From Actinomadura sp. J1-007 (GTDB lineage: Bacteria; Actinomycetota; Actinomycetes; Streptosporangiales; Streptosporangiaceae), in contig NZ_WING01000003.1 in assembly GCF_009793335.1 (NCBI RefSeq), forward strand, positions 1,178,001-1,242,000: a stretch of 64,000 nt of DNA, read 5' to 3'. Below, in pieces: positions 22,801 through 31,900 of the stretch (positions within the stretch are counted from its first letter, which is position 1; each line of letters begins with the position of its first letter). The notes below the pieces were generated by a model. That model made no database searches and was not told the DNA's origin. It saw only the letters and a program-made list of their open reading frames with translations. The position numbers and the translations under genes were made by a program.

Positions 22801-22939
22801 GGAAGCGGCACGCCATGCCGACCACGGCCACCGGCTCCCGGCCCCGCTCCTCCGCCTCGCGGAGGCGCTGGCGGGTCTGCCCGAGGTCGACCGTGACCCG
22901 CTTCAGGTATTGGCGGAGCTTCTCCTCGGTCTCCGACAT
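10877..22939 (-). CDS. Type I PKS, modules 5 and 6
   Basis: Bimodular extender of 4020 aa. The N-terminal docking helix (about 1-33, MSETEEKLRQYLKRV) is followed by module 5: KS (Cys near 202), AT (Ser near 650; GHSQGE, YASH: methylmalonyl), DH (DHQVAGTVVVP, near 960), KR (from about 1425; LDD B-type, catalytic GNYAAAN near 1570) and ACP (GFDSL near 1742). Module 6: KS (about 1806 on), AT (Ser near 2430; GHSVGE, HAFH: malonyl), DH (DHRMLGTTLVP, near 2750), ER (about 3200-3503; LGMVPG, NADPH loop HAATGGVGS), KR (LIDD, GNYAAAN) and ACP (GFDSL near 3853). A C-terminal docking region of about 140 residues, rich in Gly/Asn/Asp, ends with a DQVLDFIDNELG helix. A clear RBS, GGAGG, sits 10 nt before ATG 22939. 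Predicted output: methyl-substituted olefin, then CH2-CH2. In monensin the equivalent module 5 takes ethylmalonate; this AT looks methylmalonyl-specific. Confidence 0.97.
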   Translation of the reverse strand: MSETEEKLRQYLKRVTVDLGQTRQRLREAEERGREPVAVVGMACRFPGGVSSPEELWELVDSGGDAIGAFPDDRGWNLEALYNPDPDQPGGSYVREGGFLYDADLFDAGFFGISPREALAMEPQQRLLLETSWELLERAGIEPGSLKGSATGVYAGAGLPGFGTPHIEESAEGHLVTGNALSVLSGRVAFTLGLEGPAVSVDTACSSSLVAIHLACQALRQGDCSMALAGGVTVMAVPAMFTEFSRQRGLAPDGRCKPFAEAADGTVFSEGVGLVLLERLSDALRNGRRILGVVRGSAVNQDGASNGLTAPNGPSQERVIRQALAYAGLSGVEVDAVEAHGTGTTLGDPIEAGALLATYGQGRPDDRPLWLGSVKSNIGHAQGAAGVAGVIKMLMAMRNGRLPATLRVDRPSSHVDWESGAVSLLTEPVEWPREDRPRRAGVSAFGMSGTNAHLILEEPPEPTEPDDVPERPAPMDVGPLPWVLSARSEEALRGQAAALASQVRVSDDAPLDVGWSLAASRSNFERRAVVVGTGRDELLAGLEAVASGEVRSVAPSGVGAGPVLVFPGQGSQWAGMGAELLDSSPVFAERIAECERALAPFVDWSLSDVLRGDGAELARVDVVQPVLWATMVSLAAVWASYGVVPSAVIGHSQGEIAAACVAGALSLEDGARIVALRSRALRRLAGGGAMASLGVGVDAAQEFLPEGVAVAAVNGPSSTVVSGPPEQVTAAVARTEAAGHRARLIDVDYASHGPQVDEITDELHEVLAGIEPVPTTEVAFYSTVRAAAIDTATLDTGYWVTNLRERVRFAETIDALLEDGHRVFIEASPHPVLTVGMEETFEQAGVDGTTVPTLRRDHGDRKQLADALGQAFSAGVEVDWTGWFPAEWAPRLVELPTYAFQRQRYWIDAQGGRGGDAASLGLASAGHRLLGAAIEQAEGDVRLLTGRLSATGDASWLADHQVAGTVVVPGAALLEWALRAADEAGCTGVEDLVLRSPLVLPASGSVRVQVVVGAAGEDGRRDVRVYSKPGQDGDFDDDAGWTCHAEGTLGPETGDAAEGLAGAWPPPGAQPVDVSGFYDFAAASGYEYGPAFQGLRAAWRNGADVLAEVELPEAAGEPGGFGVHPALLDAALHAGLLADGHGDDGDVWLPFAWSGVSLWATDATAVRVLLSPLPEGERGVRVVMADAVGAPVLTADAVALRPIDTERLRAEDGRGPDGLFVLDWVAVQESAPSAEANEPGALCGLGDFDDSVLPSVPDVDALLARLDTEDLPTPLTVLTVLPPEGEGGGLDLTGRVLALLQRWLNEPRLDDVRLALVTQGAVAVENPDVAGAAVWGLVRSAQSEEPGRFVLVDAGLPDPGAAFAQDAADAVRRAVEANEPQAAVRAGQLLAPRLARTDTRAPDPAYAGDREGGHGLPVLDPDGAVLVTGGTGKVGGLVAEHLVRAWGVTHLVLASRRGSDAPGASELESRLASLGAHVQVVAADLADASAVDELVGRIAAERPLTGVVHAAGVLDDAVIASQSPERLAGVWAAKAAAAYNLHVATADLPLGLFVLFSSAASCLGSPGQGNYAAANAFCDALAAHRRASGLPGVSVAWGLWADASGMTGHMTETDLARVSRSGNVPLTSDEALELFDAACGHGGAYLLALHLNASALASADLLPPPLRAFGARRDRGGRVRRAAAAGGRQGSELLSRLAGLDANGRADAALEVVSECAAGVLGHRSPDGVRAEANFKDLGFDSLMAVELRNRLSVISGVRLPATLVFDYPTPHALAGYLCARLDGPATSVAGPSAGPTTATADDPVAIVAMACRFPGGVVSAESLWEMVAAGGDAIGAFPQDRGWDLDGLFHPDPDHPGTSYAREGGFVHDAAEFDAEFFGVNPREALAMDPQQRLLLEVSWELLERAGLDPVSLKGSRTGVYAGVMYHDYGAGIAAGDSRLEGYALMSSSGSVVSGRVAYTLGFEGPAVTVDTACSSSLVAMHLAAQALRQGECDLALAGGVTVMATPDVFTGFSRQRGLAPDGRCKPFAAAADGTGWGEGVGLVLLERLSDARRRGHEVLAVLRGSAVNQDGASNGLTAPNGPSQERVIRQALASAGLSSSDVDAVEAHGTGTTLGDPIEAGALLATYGRDRSGDRPLWLGSVKSNIGHTQAAAGVAGVIKTVMAMRNGSLPASLHIDEPSPHVDWESGAVRLLTEPMEWPTEDDRPRRAGVSSFGASGTNAHLILEQAPEPKNEPEDESEPVPFDGVLPWVLSAHNADALRGQAAALAAHVSATDDTSVEVGWSLLKSRSLLDQRAVVLGEDRAQLLAGVEALAAGEPHPALVRTGPAATASGKSVFLFSGQGSQRVGMGAGLYERFPVFAGAFDEVCGLLDEHLERPLKDVVFTGLPDQPELLDHTTYAQTGLFALQVGLARLLASLGVVPDVVVGHSVGEIAAAHVAGVFGLEDACRLVAARATLMGGLPSGGAMAAIQATADELTDDLARFAGRVAIAALNTPDSTVVSGPADLVSEVAAAWKERGRKTKALAVSHAFHSPMMDPILDEFTDAISDLTYRRPNVPLISNLSGLPADDQITTPEYWATHIRRPVRFAPAIAHLAPQAGVFLELGPDPVLATAAQHTLHHAMDEHEDGGTDEAGRPVPPTLSTLNGKQDDPHAFAHAMARLHTSGAGVDWTDWFPAKPAPRVVALPTYAFQRERYWLAPGRGAGDVAAVGLRRVEHAVLPAAVPLADGGLLLTGRMSASGGWASDHRMLGTTLVPGAALAEWALRAADETGCGAVEELVLQAPLVLPPTGAAQIQVVADAPGSDGRRELRVYSRPEHDDGSVTEAPWVCHAMGVLTPEARDVPEGLDGAWPPPGAEPVDVTAFYERMAATGYEYGPSFRGLRAAWRDGPDILAEVQLPEAAGDRAGFGVHPALLDAVLHAGLLPDGEGEGEQDGRVWLPFAWNGISLWASEAATVRVRLAPVHDGDGEGRDERGVRVTVADSAGAAVLTVDSVVTRPADIDKLKAAGEPDADGLFALEWTPLPAPALSDPTLGDDDWAVLGTDAFGPADCARFPDLAALSAALDADRPSPTLVLADASYGESDDLDAVGNVLSLLQAWLDEPRLADARLVVVTRGAVASDVPDLAGAGVWGLVRSAQAENPGRFVLLDLEADTFLSTGLADAVARAAEAREPQLAVRSGELLIPRLVRASERQGIAAPTGERAWRLAVATPGTVENVAPEPFPKALEPLAAGQVRIEVRAGGINFRDVLVTLGMVPGQTGLGGEGAGVVTEVGPGVFSGLSVGDRVMGLFEGAFGPVTVADERMVSPIPEDWDFRSAAAVPIVFLTAWYGLVELAGLKSGESVLVHAATGGVGSAAVQIARHLGAEVFATASPGKHAVLEAMGIDAAHRASSRDLEFERTFRDATGGRGVDVVLNSLAGEFTDASLRLVAEGGRFLEMGKTDIREPEHVAAEHPAVGYQVFDLVTDAGPVRISEMFRALAELFAEQVLRPAPTQAWPLARAREALRVMSQAKHTGKLVLDIPPALDPDGTVLITGGTGTLGGLVAEHVVGTWGVKRLVLASRRGLQAPGADELVERLTRELGAEVRVVAADVSDADAVTDLITATDADPAHPLTGLVHTAGLIDDAVIGSQTPERLHHVWDAKATAAHNLHTATRHLPLAAFVIFSSSAAMLGSPGQGNYAAANAYCDALAARRQAAGLPAVSVGWGLWEATSAMTGSLTETDRARMSRSGVGALPNEHGLALLDAALRHGDASLLAANLDLRALAVQPAESLPGALRALVSGGGERVRRTAATGSARPDDWAGRLAGMSAAEQQRAMLNLVRGHVATVLGRTDADSVRGDASFKELGFDSLTGVELRNRLADATGLRLPPALVFDYPQAGVLAEHLRTRLVPEGADASAAGAGVEPVLDDLARLESTLNAAAALEDGDSDAVTARLESLLTHWRAVRSGRAANGHHGRNGHAEPSGNDGQNGHDGQDGEDGTAVDRLESASADQVLDFIDNELGVSWNGPDATTTR

Positions 22940-22964
22940 CAGTTCCCGCCCTCCATGCGCACGC

Positions 22965-25900
22965 TCAGAGCTCCCTGTCGATCAGCTCGAAGATCTCGTC
23001 GTCGGACGCGGACTCGACGTCGTCGAACCCGCCCGTCTCCGCCGAAGCGTTCGAACCGCCGTTCACCGCCGAAAGCAGCCCGTTGAGCCGCCTGGCGACC
23101 CTGCTCCGCGCCTCGTCGTCCAGGGCGAGCGCGGCCAGCGCGCTCTCGATCCGCCCCAGCTCCCCGAGCAGCGGATCGACGGCGTCCTGCGCCGGCGCGC
23201 TCTCGCCGTTCGGCGCGAGCCTGCGTCGCAGATGGTCGGCGAGGACCGCCGCCTCCGGATAGTCGAAGACGAGCGAGGCGGGCAGGCGCAGCCCCGTGCT
23301 CGCGGCGAGCCGATTGCGCAGTTCGACGGCGGTGAGGGAGTCAAAGCCCAGCTCCTTGAACGAGTTGTCGGGACGGATGGCGTCGGGGTTCGGATGGCCG
23401 AGGACGGTGGCGGCCTGCGTCCGGACGAGGCCGAGGAGCGTGCGTTCCTGCTCCGTCCGGGACTGCGCCGCCAGCCGGGCGGCCAGGTCGGCGGGCCGCC
23501 GCACACCGCCCGCCGTCGGCCGCGCCGCCGCGCCCCCGGCCGAGGCGGTCGCCGCGAGCGTCCGCAGCATCGGCGGAACGTTCTCCGCGGGCTGACCCGC
23601 CAGCGCGCTCGTCCTGAGGTCCACCGCGACGAGATGAGCGGCGCCGTGCCTGCTCGCCGCGTCCAGCAGGGCCAGGCCGTGCCGGTCCGTGAGCGGCCGG
23701 AAGCCGGAGCGGCCCATCCGCGCGAGGTCGGCGTCGCCCAGGTGGCCGGTGATCCCGCTGCTGGACTCCCACAGCCCCCACGCCACCGACACCCCCGGCA
23801 GCCCGAGCGAACGCCGCCGAACCGCGAGCGCGTCGCAGTACGCGTTGGCGGCGGCGTAGTTGGCCTGCCCGGCGCTCCCGATCGTCCCGGCGGCCGAGGA
23901 GAAGATGACGAACGCGGCGAGGGGGAGGTGTCGGGTGGCGGTGTGGAGGTTGTGTGCGGCGGTGGCTTTGGCGTTCCAGACGTGGTGGAGGCGTTGGGGT
24001 GTCTGGGAGCCGATCACCGCGTCGTCGATGAGTCCGGCGGTGTGTATGAGGCCGGTGAGGGGGTGCGCGGGGTCGGCGTCGGTCGCGGTGATGAGGTCGG
24101 TGACGGCGTCGGCGTCGGACACATCGGCCGCGACGACCCGTACCTGCGCGCCCAACTCTCGGGTGAGGCGCTCGACCAGTTCGTCGGCGCCCGGGGCTTG
24201 CAGGCCACGACGACTGGCCAGCACCAACCGCTTGACACCCCACGTCCCGACCACATGTTCGGCGACCAGACCGCCCAGTGTTCCCGTGCCGCCGGTGATC
24301 AGCACGGTGCCGTCCGGGTCCAAAGTCGGAGGGATGTCCAGAACGAGCTTGCCGGTGTGCTTGGCCTGACTCATCACCCGCAAAGCCTCGCGAGCGCGGG
24401 CCAGTGGCCATGCCTCAACGTGCGGCGGCCGTAGGGTGTCGGCGCTGAACAGTTCGGTGAGCCGTGCCAGCATCTCCCCGACGTGGTCGGGTCCGGCGTC
24501 GGTGACGAGGTCGAAGGCCCGGTAGGAGAGGCCAGGGTACTCCGCGGCGATGTGTTCGGGTTCGCGGATGTCGGTCTTGCCCATCTCCAGGAACCGACCA
24601 CCCTCAGCCACCAACCTCAACGACGCATCGGTGAACTCCCCCGCCAAACTATTGAGCACCACATCAACACCACGACCACCCGTCGCGTCGCGGAACGTCC
24701 GCTCGAAGTCCAAGTCGCGGGAACTGGCGCGGTGGGCCGCATCGATACCCATCGACTCAAGGACGGCGTGCTTGCCGGGGCTGGCGGTGGCGAAGACCTC
24801 CGCACCCAGATGGCGGGCGATCTGCACCGCCGCCGAACCCACACCACCCGTCGCCGCATGAACCAACACCGACTCACCCGACTTCAACCCGGCCAGTTCC
24901 ACCAAGCCGTACCAAGCGGTCAAGAACACCACCGGCACAGCGGCACCGGAACGGAAATCCCAACCATCCGGAAGACGAACGACCATTCGTTCGTCCGCCA
25001 CCGCCACCGGGCCGAACGCTCCCTCGAACAGACCCATCACACGATCACCGACCGACAGGCCCGAGGCGACGCCCGGACCCACCTCGGTCACCACGCCGGC
25101 GCCCTCGCTGCCTTGGAAGACGCCGCCGCCTGGGTACATGCCGAGCGCGATGAGGGTGTCGCGGAAGTTGAGTCCGGCGGAGCGGACGGAGATCCTCACC
25201 TGTCCGGGGGCGAGCGGTTCGAGGGCCTCGGGGGCGGGGACGATCGTGACGCTCTCCACGGTTCCCGGGCGTTCGGCGCCGAGGCGCCAGCCCGCGCGGG
25301 TCGCGGGGGCGGTCAGTTCGGCCGGGCGGTCCGCTCTGGCCAGCCGGGGTACGAGCGCTTGGCCGCCGCGTACGGCCAGTTGCGGTTCGTCGGTGTGCAG
25401 GGCGCGTCGGACGAGTTCGAGGACATCGCCGTCCGGGGCCGTTTCGAGGTCGAGGAGGACGAAGCGACCGGGGTTCTCCGCCTGCGCGCTGCGTACCAAG
25501 CCCCACACCCCTGCACCGGCCAGATCGGGGACGTCGGACGCGACCGCGCCCCGGGTCACCACCACCAGGCGCGCATCCGCCAGGCGCGGCTCGTCCAGCC
25601 AGGCTTGCAGGAGCAGCAGCGTGTCCGCCGCGACGTCGGTTTCGGTGCGGCCGGGCGGGGGCTCCGGGGGGATGGTGGTCAGGACGTGGGACGGCGGGGG
25701 CTGGCCTGCGTCGAGGGCCATCAGGAGGGTCGGGAGGTCGCGGTAGGCGTCCAGGCCGGGCGGTAGCGTGTCCGGGCCCAGAGCGGCCCATTCGCCTGCG
25801 TCGTCTCGTTCGGGCGCGTCCGCAGGGGCGGACGGCAGGGGGACGGGTGTCCAGTCGACTGTGAAGAGGCCGCGTGTGTCGCCTTGGCGCGCGGCGGCCC

Positions 25901-28900
25901 GGAGCTGGTCGGCGTCGGCGGGGCGCATCACGAGCGAGCCGACGGTGAGGATCGGCGCGGCGGACGGGTCGGTGACGGTCAGGCGCAGGGTGTCGCCGTC
26001 CTCGTTCGGGGAGAGCCGCACGCGGACGGCCGTCGCCCCGCCGGCCCGCAGCGACACGTCGTTCCAGGTGAACGGCAGCCAGATGCGGTTTCCGGACGGG
26101 TCTCCGCCGAACAGGCCCGTGAGGAACAGCGGGTGCAGCGCCGCGTCCAGTAGAGCGGGGTGGATGCCGTATCCGGCGACGTCGCCGGCCGCTTCGGGGA
26201 GGGTCACTTCGGCGAACAGGTCGTCGCCCGCGCGCCACAGCGCCCGCAGGCCCTGGAACGACGGTCCGTAGTCGTAGCCGCCGGACGCGGCGCGTTCGTA
26301 GAAGCCCTCGACGTCAACGGGTTCCGCGTGCGGCGGGGGCCAGGGGCCGCCCGGTTCCGGTCCGGGGTCGGCGGGGGTTTCCGGGGTGAGGACGCCTTCG
26401 GCGTTGCACAGCCATTCCGCGGCCTCGCCGTCCTGGTCGAGGCGGGAGTAGACGTGCAGGTCGCGGCGGCCGTCCTCACCGGGCGCGCCGATCACGACCT
26501 GGACGCGCAGTCCGCCTGTGTCGGGCAGGACGAACGGGGCGCGGAGCGTCAGCTCGTCCACTCCGCCGCAGCCGACCTCGTCGGCCGCGCGGAGCGCCCA
26601 TTCGACGACGCCCGCGCCGGGCAGGAGGGTCGTCCCGGCGACCACGTGCTCCGCGAGCCACGCCCCGGACCGGCGCGTCAGGCGGCCGGTCAGCACGTGG
26701 CCGCCGCCGCCCGCCAGGTCCATCGCCGCGCCGAGCAGCGGGTGCCCGGCGGGGGTCAGGCCGAGTCCGGCGGCGTCCTCGCCTCCGGCGTCGGCGGAGA
26801 GCCAGAACCGTTCCCGCTGGAACGCGTACGTGGGCAGGTCCACGGCGCGCGGGGCGGGCTCGGCGGGGAACCAGGCCGCGGCCCAGTCCACCGGGACGCC
26901 GGTGACGTGGAGGCCGGCCAGGGCGTTCGCGAGGGAGCGGATCTCCGGCTGCTTCCGTGTGAGGGTCGCCAGGACCGGTGGCCCGCCGGCCGGGTCCCCG
27001 CCGGCATCGAGGGTGTCGAGGGTGCGCCGGGTCGCGGTGCCGAGGACGGGGTCGGGGCCGAGTTCGAGGAACGCGGCGGCGTCGGCGGCGACGTGCGCGA
27101 CCGCGGGGTGGAACCGTACGGGGCGGCGGATGTGCTCGGCCCAGTAGGCGGGCGTGGTGATGCGCTCGTCGGCGGGCAGCCCGGTGAGGTTGCTGATCAG
27201 CGGGATGGCCGGTTCGCGGTAGGCGAGGCCGTCGATGGCCGTCGCGAACTCGTCCAGGACGGGGTCCATCAGCGGCGAGTGGAAGGCGTGGCTGACGGTG
27301 AGCGAACGGGTCCTGCGGCCGCGCTCGGCCCACCGCGCGCCGATCCGGGCGACGGGCTCGGCCGGGCCGGAGATCACCGTGCTGCCGGGGGTGTTGAGCG
27401 CGGCGACCGCGACCAGGCCGCCGCCGAGCCGTTCGAGGTCGTCCGCGAGCTCGTCCGGGGTGGCCTCGACGGCGGTCATCGCGCCGCCGGACGGGAGCCG
27501 TCCCATCAGCCCGGCGCGGGCCGCGACGAGGCGGCAGGCATCGGGGAGGTCGAGGACCCCCGCGACGTGCGCCGCCGCGACCTCGCCGATGGAGTGGCCG
27601 ATCACGGCGTCCGGGCGGATCCCGGCCGTGCCGAGCAGGCGGGCCAGCGCGACCTGGAGGGCGAACAGGCCCGCCTGCGCGTAGGTGGTGTGGTCCAGGA
27701 CGTCCGCCGGGCCGGTGAAGACGACCTCGCCGAGCGGGCGTCCGAGCCGTTCGTCGAAGTGGCCGCACACCTCGTCGAACGCCTCCGCGAACGCCGGGAA
27801 CCGCACGTAGAGGTCGGCGCCCATCCCGACGCGCTGGCTTCCCTGGCCGCTGAACAGCCACACGAGCCGGCCGGGGGCCGCCGGTGCTCCCGGCCCGGTC
27901 AGGGCCGGGTGGGCGTCGGCGCCGGCCGCGAGCGCCTCCAGTCCCGCGACGAGTTCCGCGGGGCGTTCGCCGACCACGACGGCCTTGTGGGGGAACGACG
28001 ACCGGGTCTTCAGCAGCGACCACGCCACGTCCGCCACGGGGAGGCCGGGCCGGGCGGAGACGTGGGCGGCGAGCGCGGCGGCCTGGCCGCGCAAGGCGTC
28101 CGGGTCGCGCGCCGAGACCGTCCACGGGACCAGGGCGAGGTCCGGCACCCCGGTATCGCCCGTATCGCCCGTTCCTGTCTCCGCCTCGGCGCTCGCCGCG
28201 CCGTTCAGGATGACCGGGCCCTCGGGCGCGGGAGTCTCCGCGGGGTCGGGGGCCTGCTCAAGGATGAGGTGGGCGTTGGTCCCGGAGATGCCGAACGACG
28301 ACACCCCGGCGCGGCGCGGACGGTCGCCGTTCCGCCATTCGACGGGTTCGGTGAGGAGGCGCACGGCGCCCGCCGTCCAGTCGACGTGCGGGGACGGTTC
28401 GGCGATGTGGAGGGAGGCGGGGAGCGAACCCTCGCGCATGGCCATGACCATCTTGATGACGCCGGCGACGCCCGCGGCGGCCTGGGTGTGGCCGATGTTC
28501 GACTTCACCGAGCCGAGCCAGAGCGGACGGCCGTCCGGGCGGTCCTGCCCGTAGGCGGCGAGGAGCGCGTGCGCCTCGATCGGGTCGCCGAGGGTCGTGC
28601 CGGTGCCGTGCGCCTCGACGGCGTCCACGTCCGACGGCGCGAGCCCGGCTCCGGCGAGCGCGGCGCGGATGACGCGTTCCTGCGACGGGCCGTTCGGGGC
28701 GGTGAGGCCGTTGCTCGCGCCGTCCTGGTTGACCGCCGAGCCGCGCAGCACCGCGAGGACGCGGTGGCCGTTGCGGCGCGCGTCCGACAGCCGTTCCAGC
28801 ACGACCATCCCGGCGCCCTCGCCCCAGCCGACGCCGTCCGCCGACGCGGCGAACGACTTGCAGCGGCCGTCCGGGGCCAGGCCGCGCTGGCGCGAGAACT

Positions 28901-31900
28901 CCACGAACGTGTTGGGCGTCGCCATCACCGTGACGCCGCCCGCCACGGCCAGCGTGCACTCGTCCCGGCGGAGCGCCTGCGCCGCGAGGTGCATCGCCAC
29001 CAGCGACGACGAGCACGCGGTGTCCACCGTCAGGGTGGGGCCCTCCAGGCCGAAGGTGTAGGCGACGCGGCCGGACGCGACGCTCGGCGTGCTGCCCGTC
29101 ATGAGGCGGCCCTCGACGGCGCGCGGCGTCCGGCCGAGGAACCGGCTGCCGTAGTCGTCGTACATCACGCCCGCGATCACGCCGGTGCGGCTCCCCCGCA
29201 GGTCCGCGGGGTCGAGCCCGGCGCGTTCGAACGCCTCCCAGACCGTCTCCAGCAGCAGCCGCTGCTGCGGGTCCATCGCCACGGCCTCGCGCGGGCTGAT
29301 CCCGAAGAACCCGGCGTCGAACCGCGCCGCGTCGTACAGGAACCCGCCCTCGCGCGTGTAGCTGTGGCCGAGCCGGTCGGGGTCGGGGTCGAACAGGCCC
29401 GGCAGGTCCCAGCCGCGGTCGGCCGGGAACTCCCCGATCGCGTCCGCGCCCGAGGCGACCAGCTCCCACAGGTCCTCCGGGGACGTCACGCCGCCCGGGT
29501 AGCGGCAGCCCATGCCGATGATGGCGATCGGTTCGCCGTCGTCCGCGGCCGCTGCGCGCGGCGCGCCGTTCACCGGGGCCCGGACGGCGCGCCCGCCCGC
29601 CGCGCCGTCCAGGCGGGTGCGGACGGCGCGGATCAGTGCCTCGGGGGTCGGGTGGTCGAAGATGACGGTGGCGGGCAGGGCCGCGCCCGTGGCCGCGTTC
29701 AGCCGGTTGCGCAGCTCCAGGGCGGTGAGCGAGTCGAACCCGAGCTCCTGGAACGCCCGGTTGAGGTCGATGGCCTCGGGTTCGGGGTGCGCGAGCACGG
29801 TCGCGATCTGGTCGCGGACGGCGGAGGCGACGGCGCGGTCCCGTTCCTCGGCGGGCAGCCCGGCGAGGCGCGCCGCGAAGGAGGACGCCGCGGGCCCGCG
29901 CGGCGACCGGGCCGGCACGCGGACCCGGCCGCGCAGGACGGGCGGCAGCGTCCCCGCCGCCGCCTGCTCCCGCAGCGCCGCGCGGTCGAACGCGACCGGC
30001 ACGAGCGTCGGGTGCGGCGCGGCGAGCGCCGCGTCGAGCAGGGCGAGGGCGCGGCCGGGCGGCATCGCGGCGACGCCGGAGCGGGTGATGCGGGCGCGGT
30101 CGGCGGCGGCGAGGTCCTCGGCCATCCCGCCGGACGCCTCCCAGAGGCCCCACGCCAGGGACGTCGCGGGACGCCCGCCGGCCCGGCGGTGCTCGGCGAG
30201 GGCGTTGAGGAACATGTTCGCCGCGCCGTAGCTCGCCTGGCCGCCGTTGCCGAGGACGGACGCGGCGGACGAGAACAGCACGAACGCCGCGAGGTCGTCC
30301 CCCTCGGTCAGCCGGTGCAGGTGCCAGGCCGCGTCGGCCTTCGGCGCCAGCACGGCGGCGAGGCGTCCGGGCGTCAGCGAGGTGATCACGCCGTCGTCCA
30401 CGATCCCGGCGGCGTGGACGACGGCCGTCAGCGGGTGCGCGGCGGGCACCGAGGCGAGCAGCGCGGCGAGCGCGTCCGGGTCGGCGGCGTCGCAGGCGGC
30501 GACGCGCACGTCCGCGCCGAGCCCGGCGAGCTCCGCCTCCAGCTCGGCCGCGCCGTCCGCGGCGGGGCCGCGCCTCCCGGTGAGCAGCAGGTGCCGCGCT
30601 CCGTGCGCGGTCACGAGGTGCCGCGCGACGAGCCGTCCGAGCGCCCCCGTCCCGCCGGTGACCAGGACGGTCCCGTCGGGGTCGAGTGCCGGCGCGGTTC
30701 CGTCCGCGTCCCGTTCCGCCGCGTCAACGAGCCGCGGGACCAGGACGTCTCCCGAACGCACCGCGAGCTGCGACTCACCGTTCTCCATCGCGGCGGCGAC
30801 CGCGCCCCGCAGAACGTCGCGGGAGGCGTCCTCGCCGTCGAGGTCGAGGAGGACGATCCGGTCGGGGTACTCGGCCTGCGCCGCGCGGACCAGTCCCCAG
30901 AGCGGCGCGCCCGCCAGGTCGGAGGGCGGGTCGTCGCCGGTGGCGGCGACCGCGCCCCGCGTCACCGCGATCAGCCGCGCCGCGGCGAACCGCTCCTCCT
31001 CCAGCCACTCCTGGAGCAGTTCGAGCCCGCGCCGCGCGGCGTCGTGGGCCCGCGCGACGGGCTCGGCGGCGTCGGGCCCGCCGGTCGGGAGCGGGAGGAG
31101 GACGACGGCGGGAGTGGGGCGCCCGTCGGCCAGCGCGGTCTTCAACGCGGCGAGGTCCGGGTGGACGGCGTCCGGCGCGACCACACCCAAGCCGTCCGCA
31201 CTCAGGCCGTCCGCAGCCGGACCGGTCGCGTCCGGGCCGGCCGCGGCGATGGCGGCCCAGTCGTCGGCGGGGCGGGCGGTTCCGGGCCCGCCGTCCGGTA
31301 CGGGGAGGGGGTGCCAGGCCAGCCGGTGCAGGGCGTCGTCGGCGGGCGCGGCGCCGTTCCACCGTCCGGCGGGGACCTTGCGCAGGCCGAGGGACCCGAT
31401 GGACGCGACGGCGGCGCCGTCGTCGTCGGTGAGCGCGAGCGACAGCACGTCCGCGTCGCCGGGCGTGATCCGGACCCGCAGCCGCGTGCGGCCCGTTCCG
31501 TGGAGGCGCACGCCGCCGAACGAGAACGGCAGCCGGACCGTGCTCCCGTCGTGCTCGTAGAGCTCGTCCACGGGGTGGAGCGCGCTGTCGAGCAGGGCCG
31601 GGTGGACGGCGTACGCGGCGGCGTCGGCGTGCTGGTCGGGCGCGAGGCGCACCTCCGCGAACAGCTCGTCGCCGAGCCGCCACGCGGCGCGCACCCCGCG
31701 GAACGCGGGCCCGTACCGGTAGCCCTGGTCGGCCAGCCGCTCGTACAGCTCCGCCGCGTCGATCTCGTCCGCGCCCTCCGGGGGCCAAGCGGCGGACTGC
31801 GCGGGCGCGGCCGGGGCGGGGTCGGGGTCGGGGTCGGGTCCGGCGAGGGTTCCGGCGGCGTGGCGGCGCCAGCCGTTCGCGGGTCCGAGGTCGTCCAGGC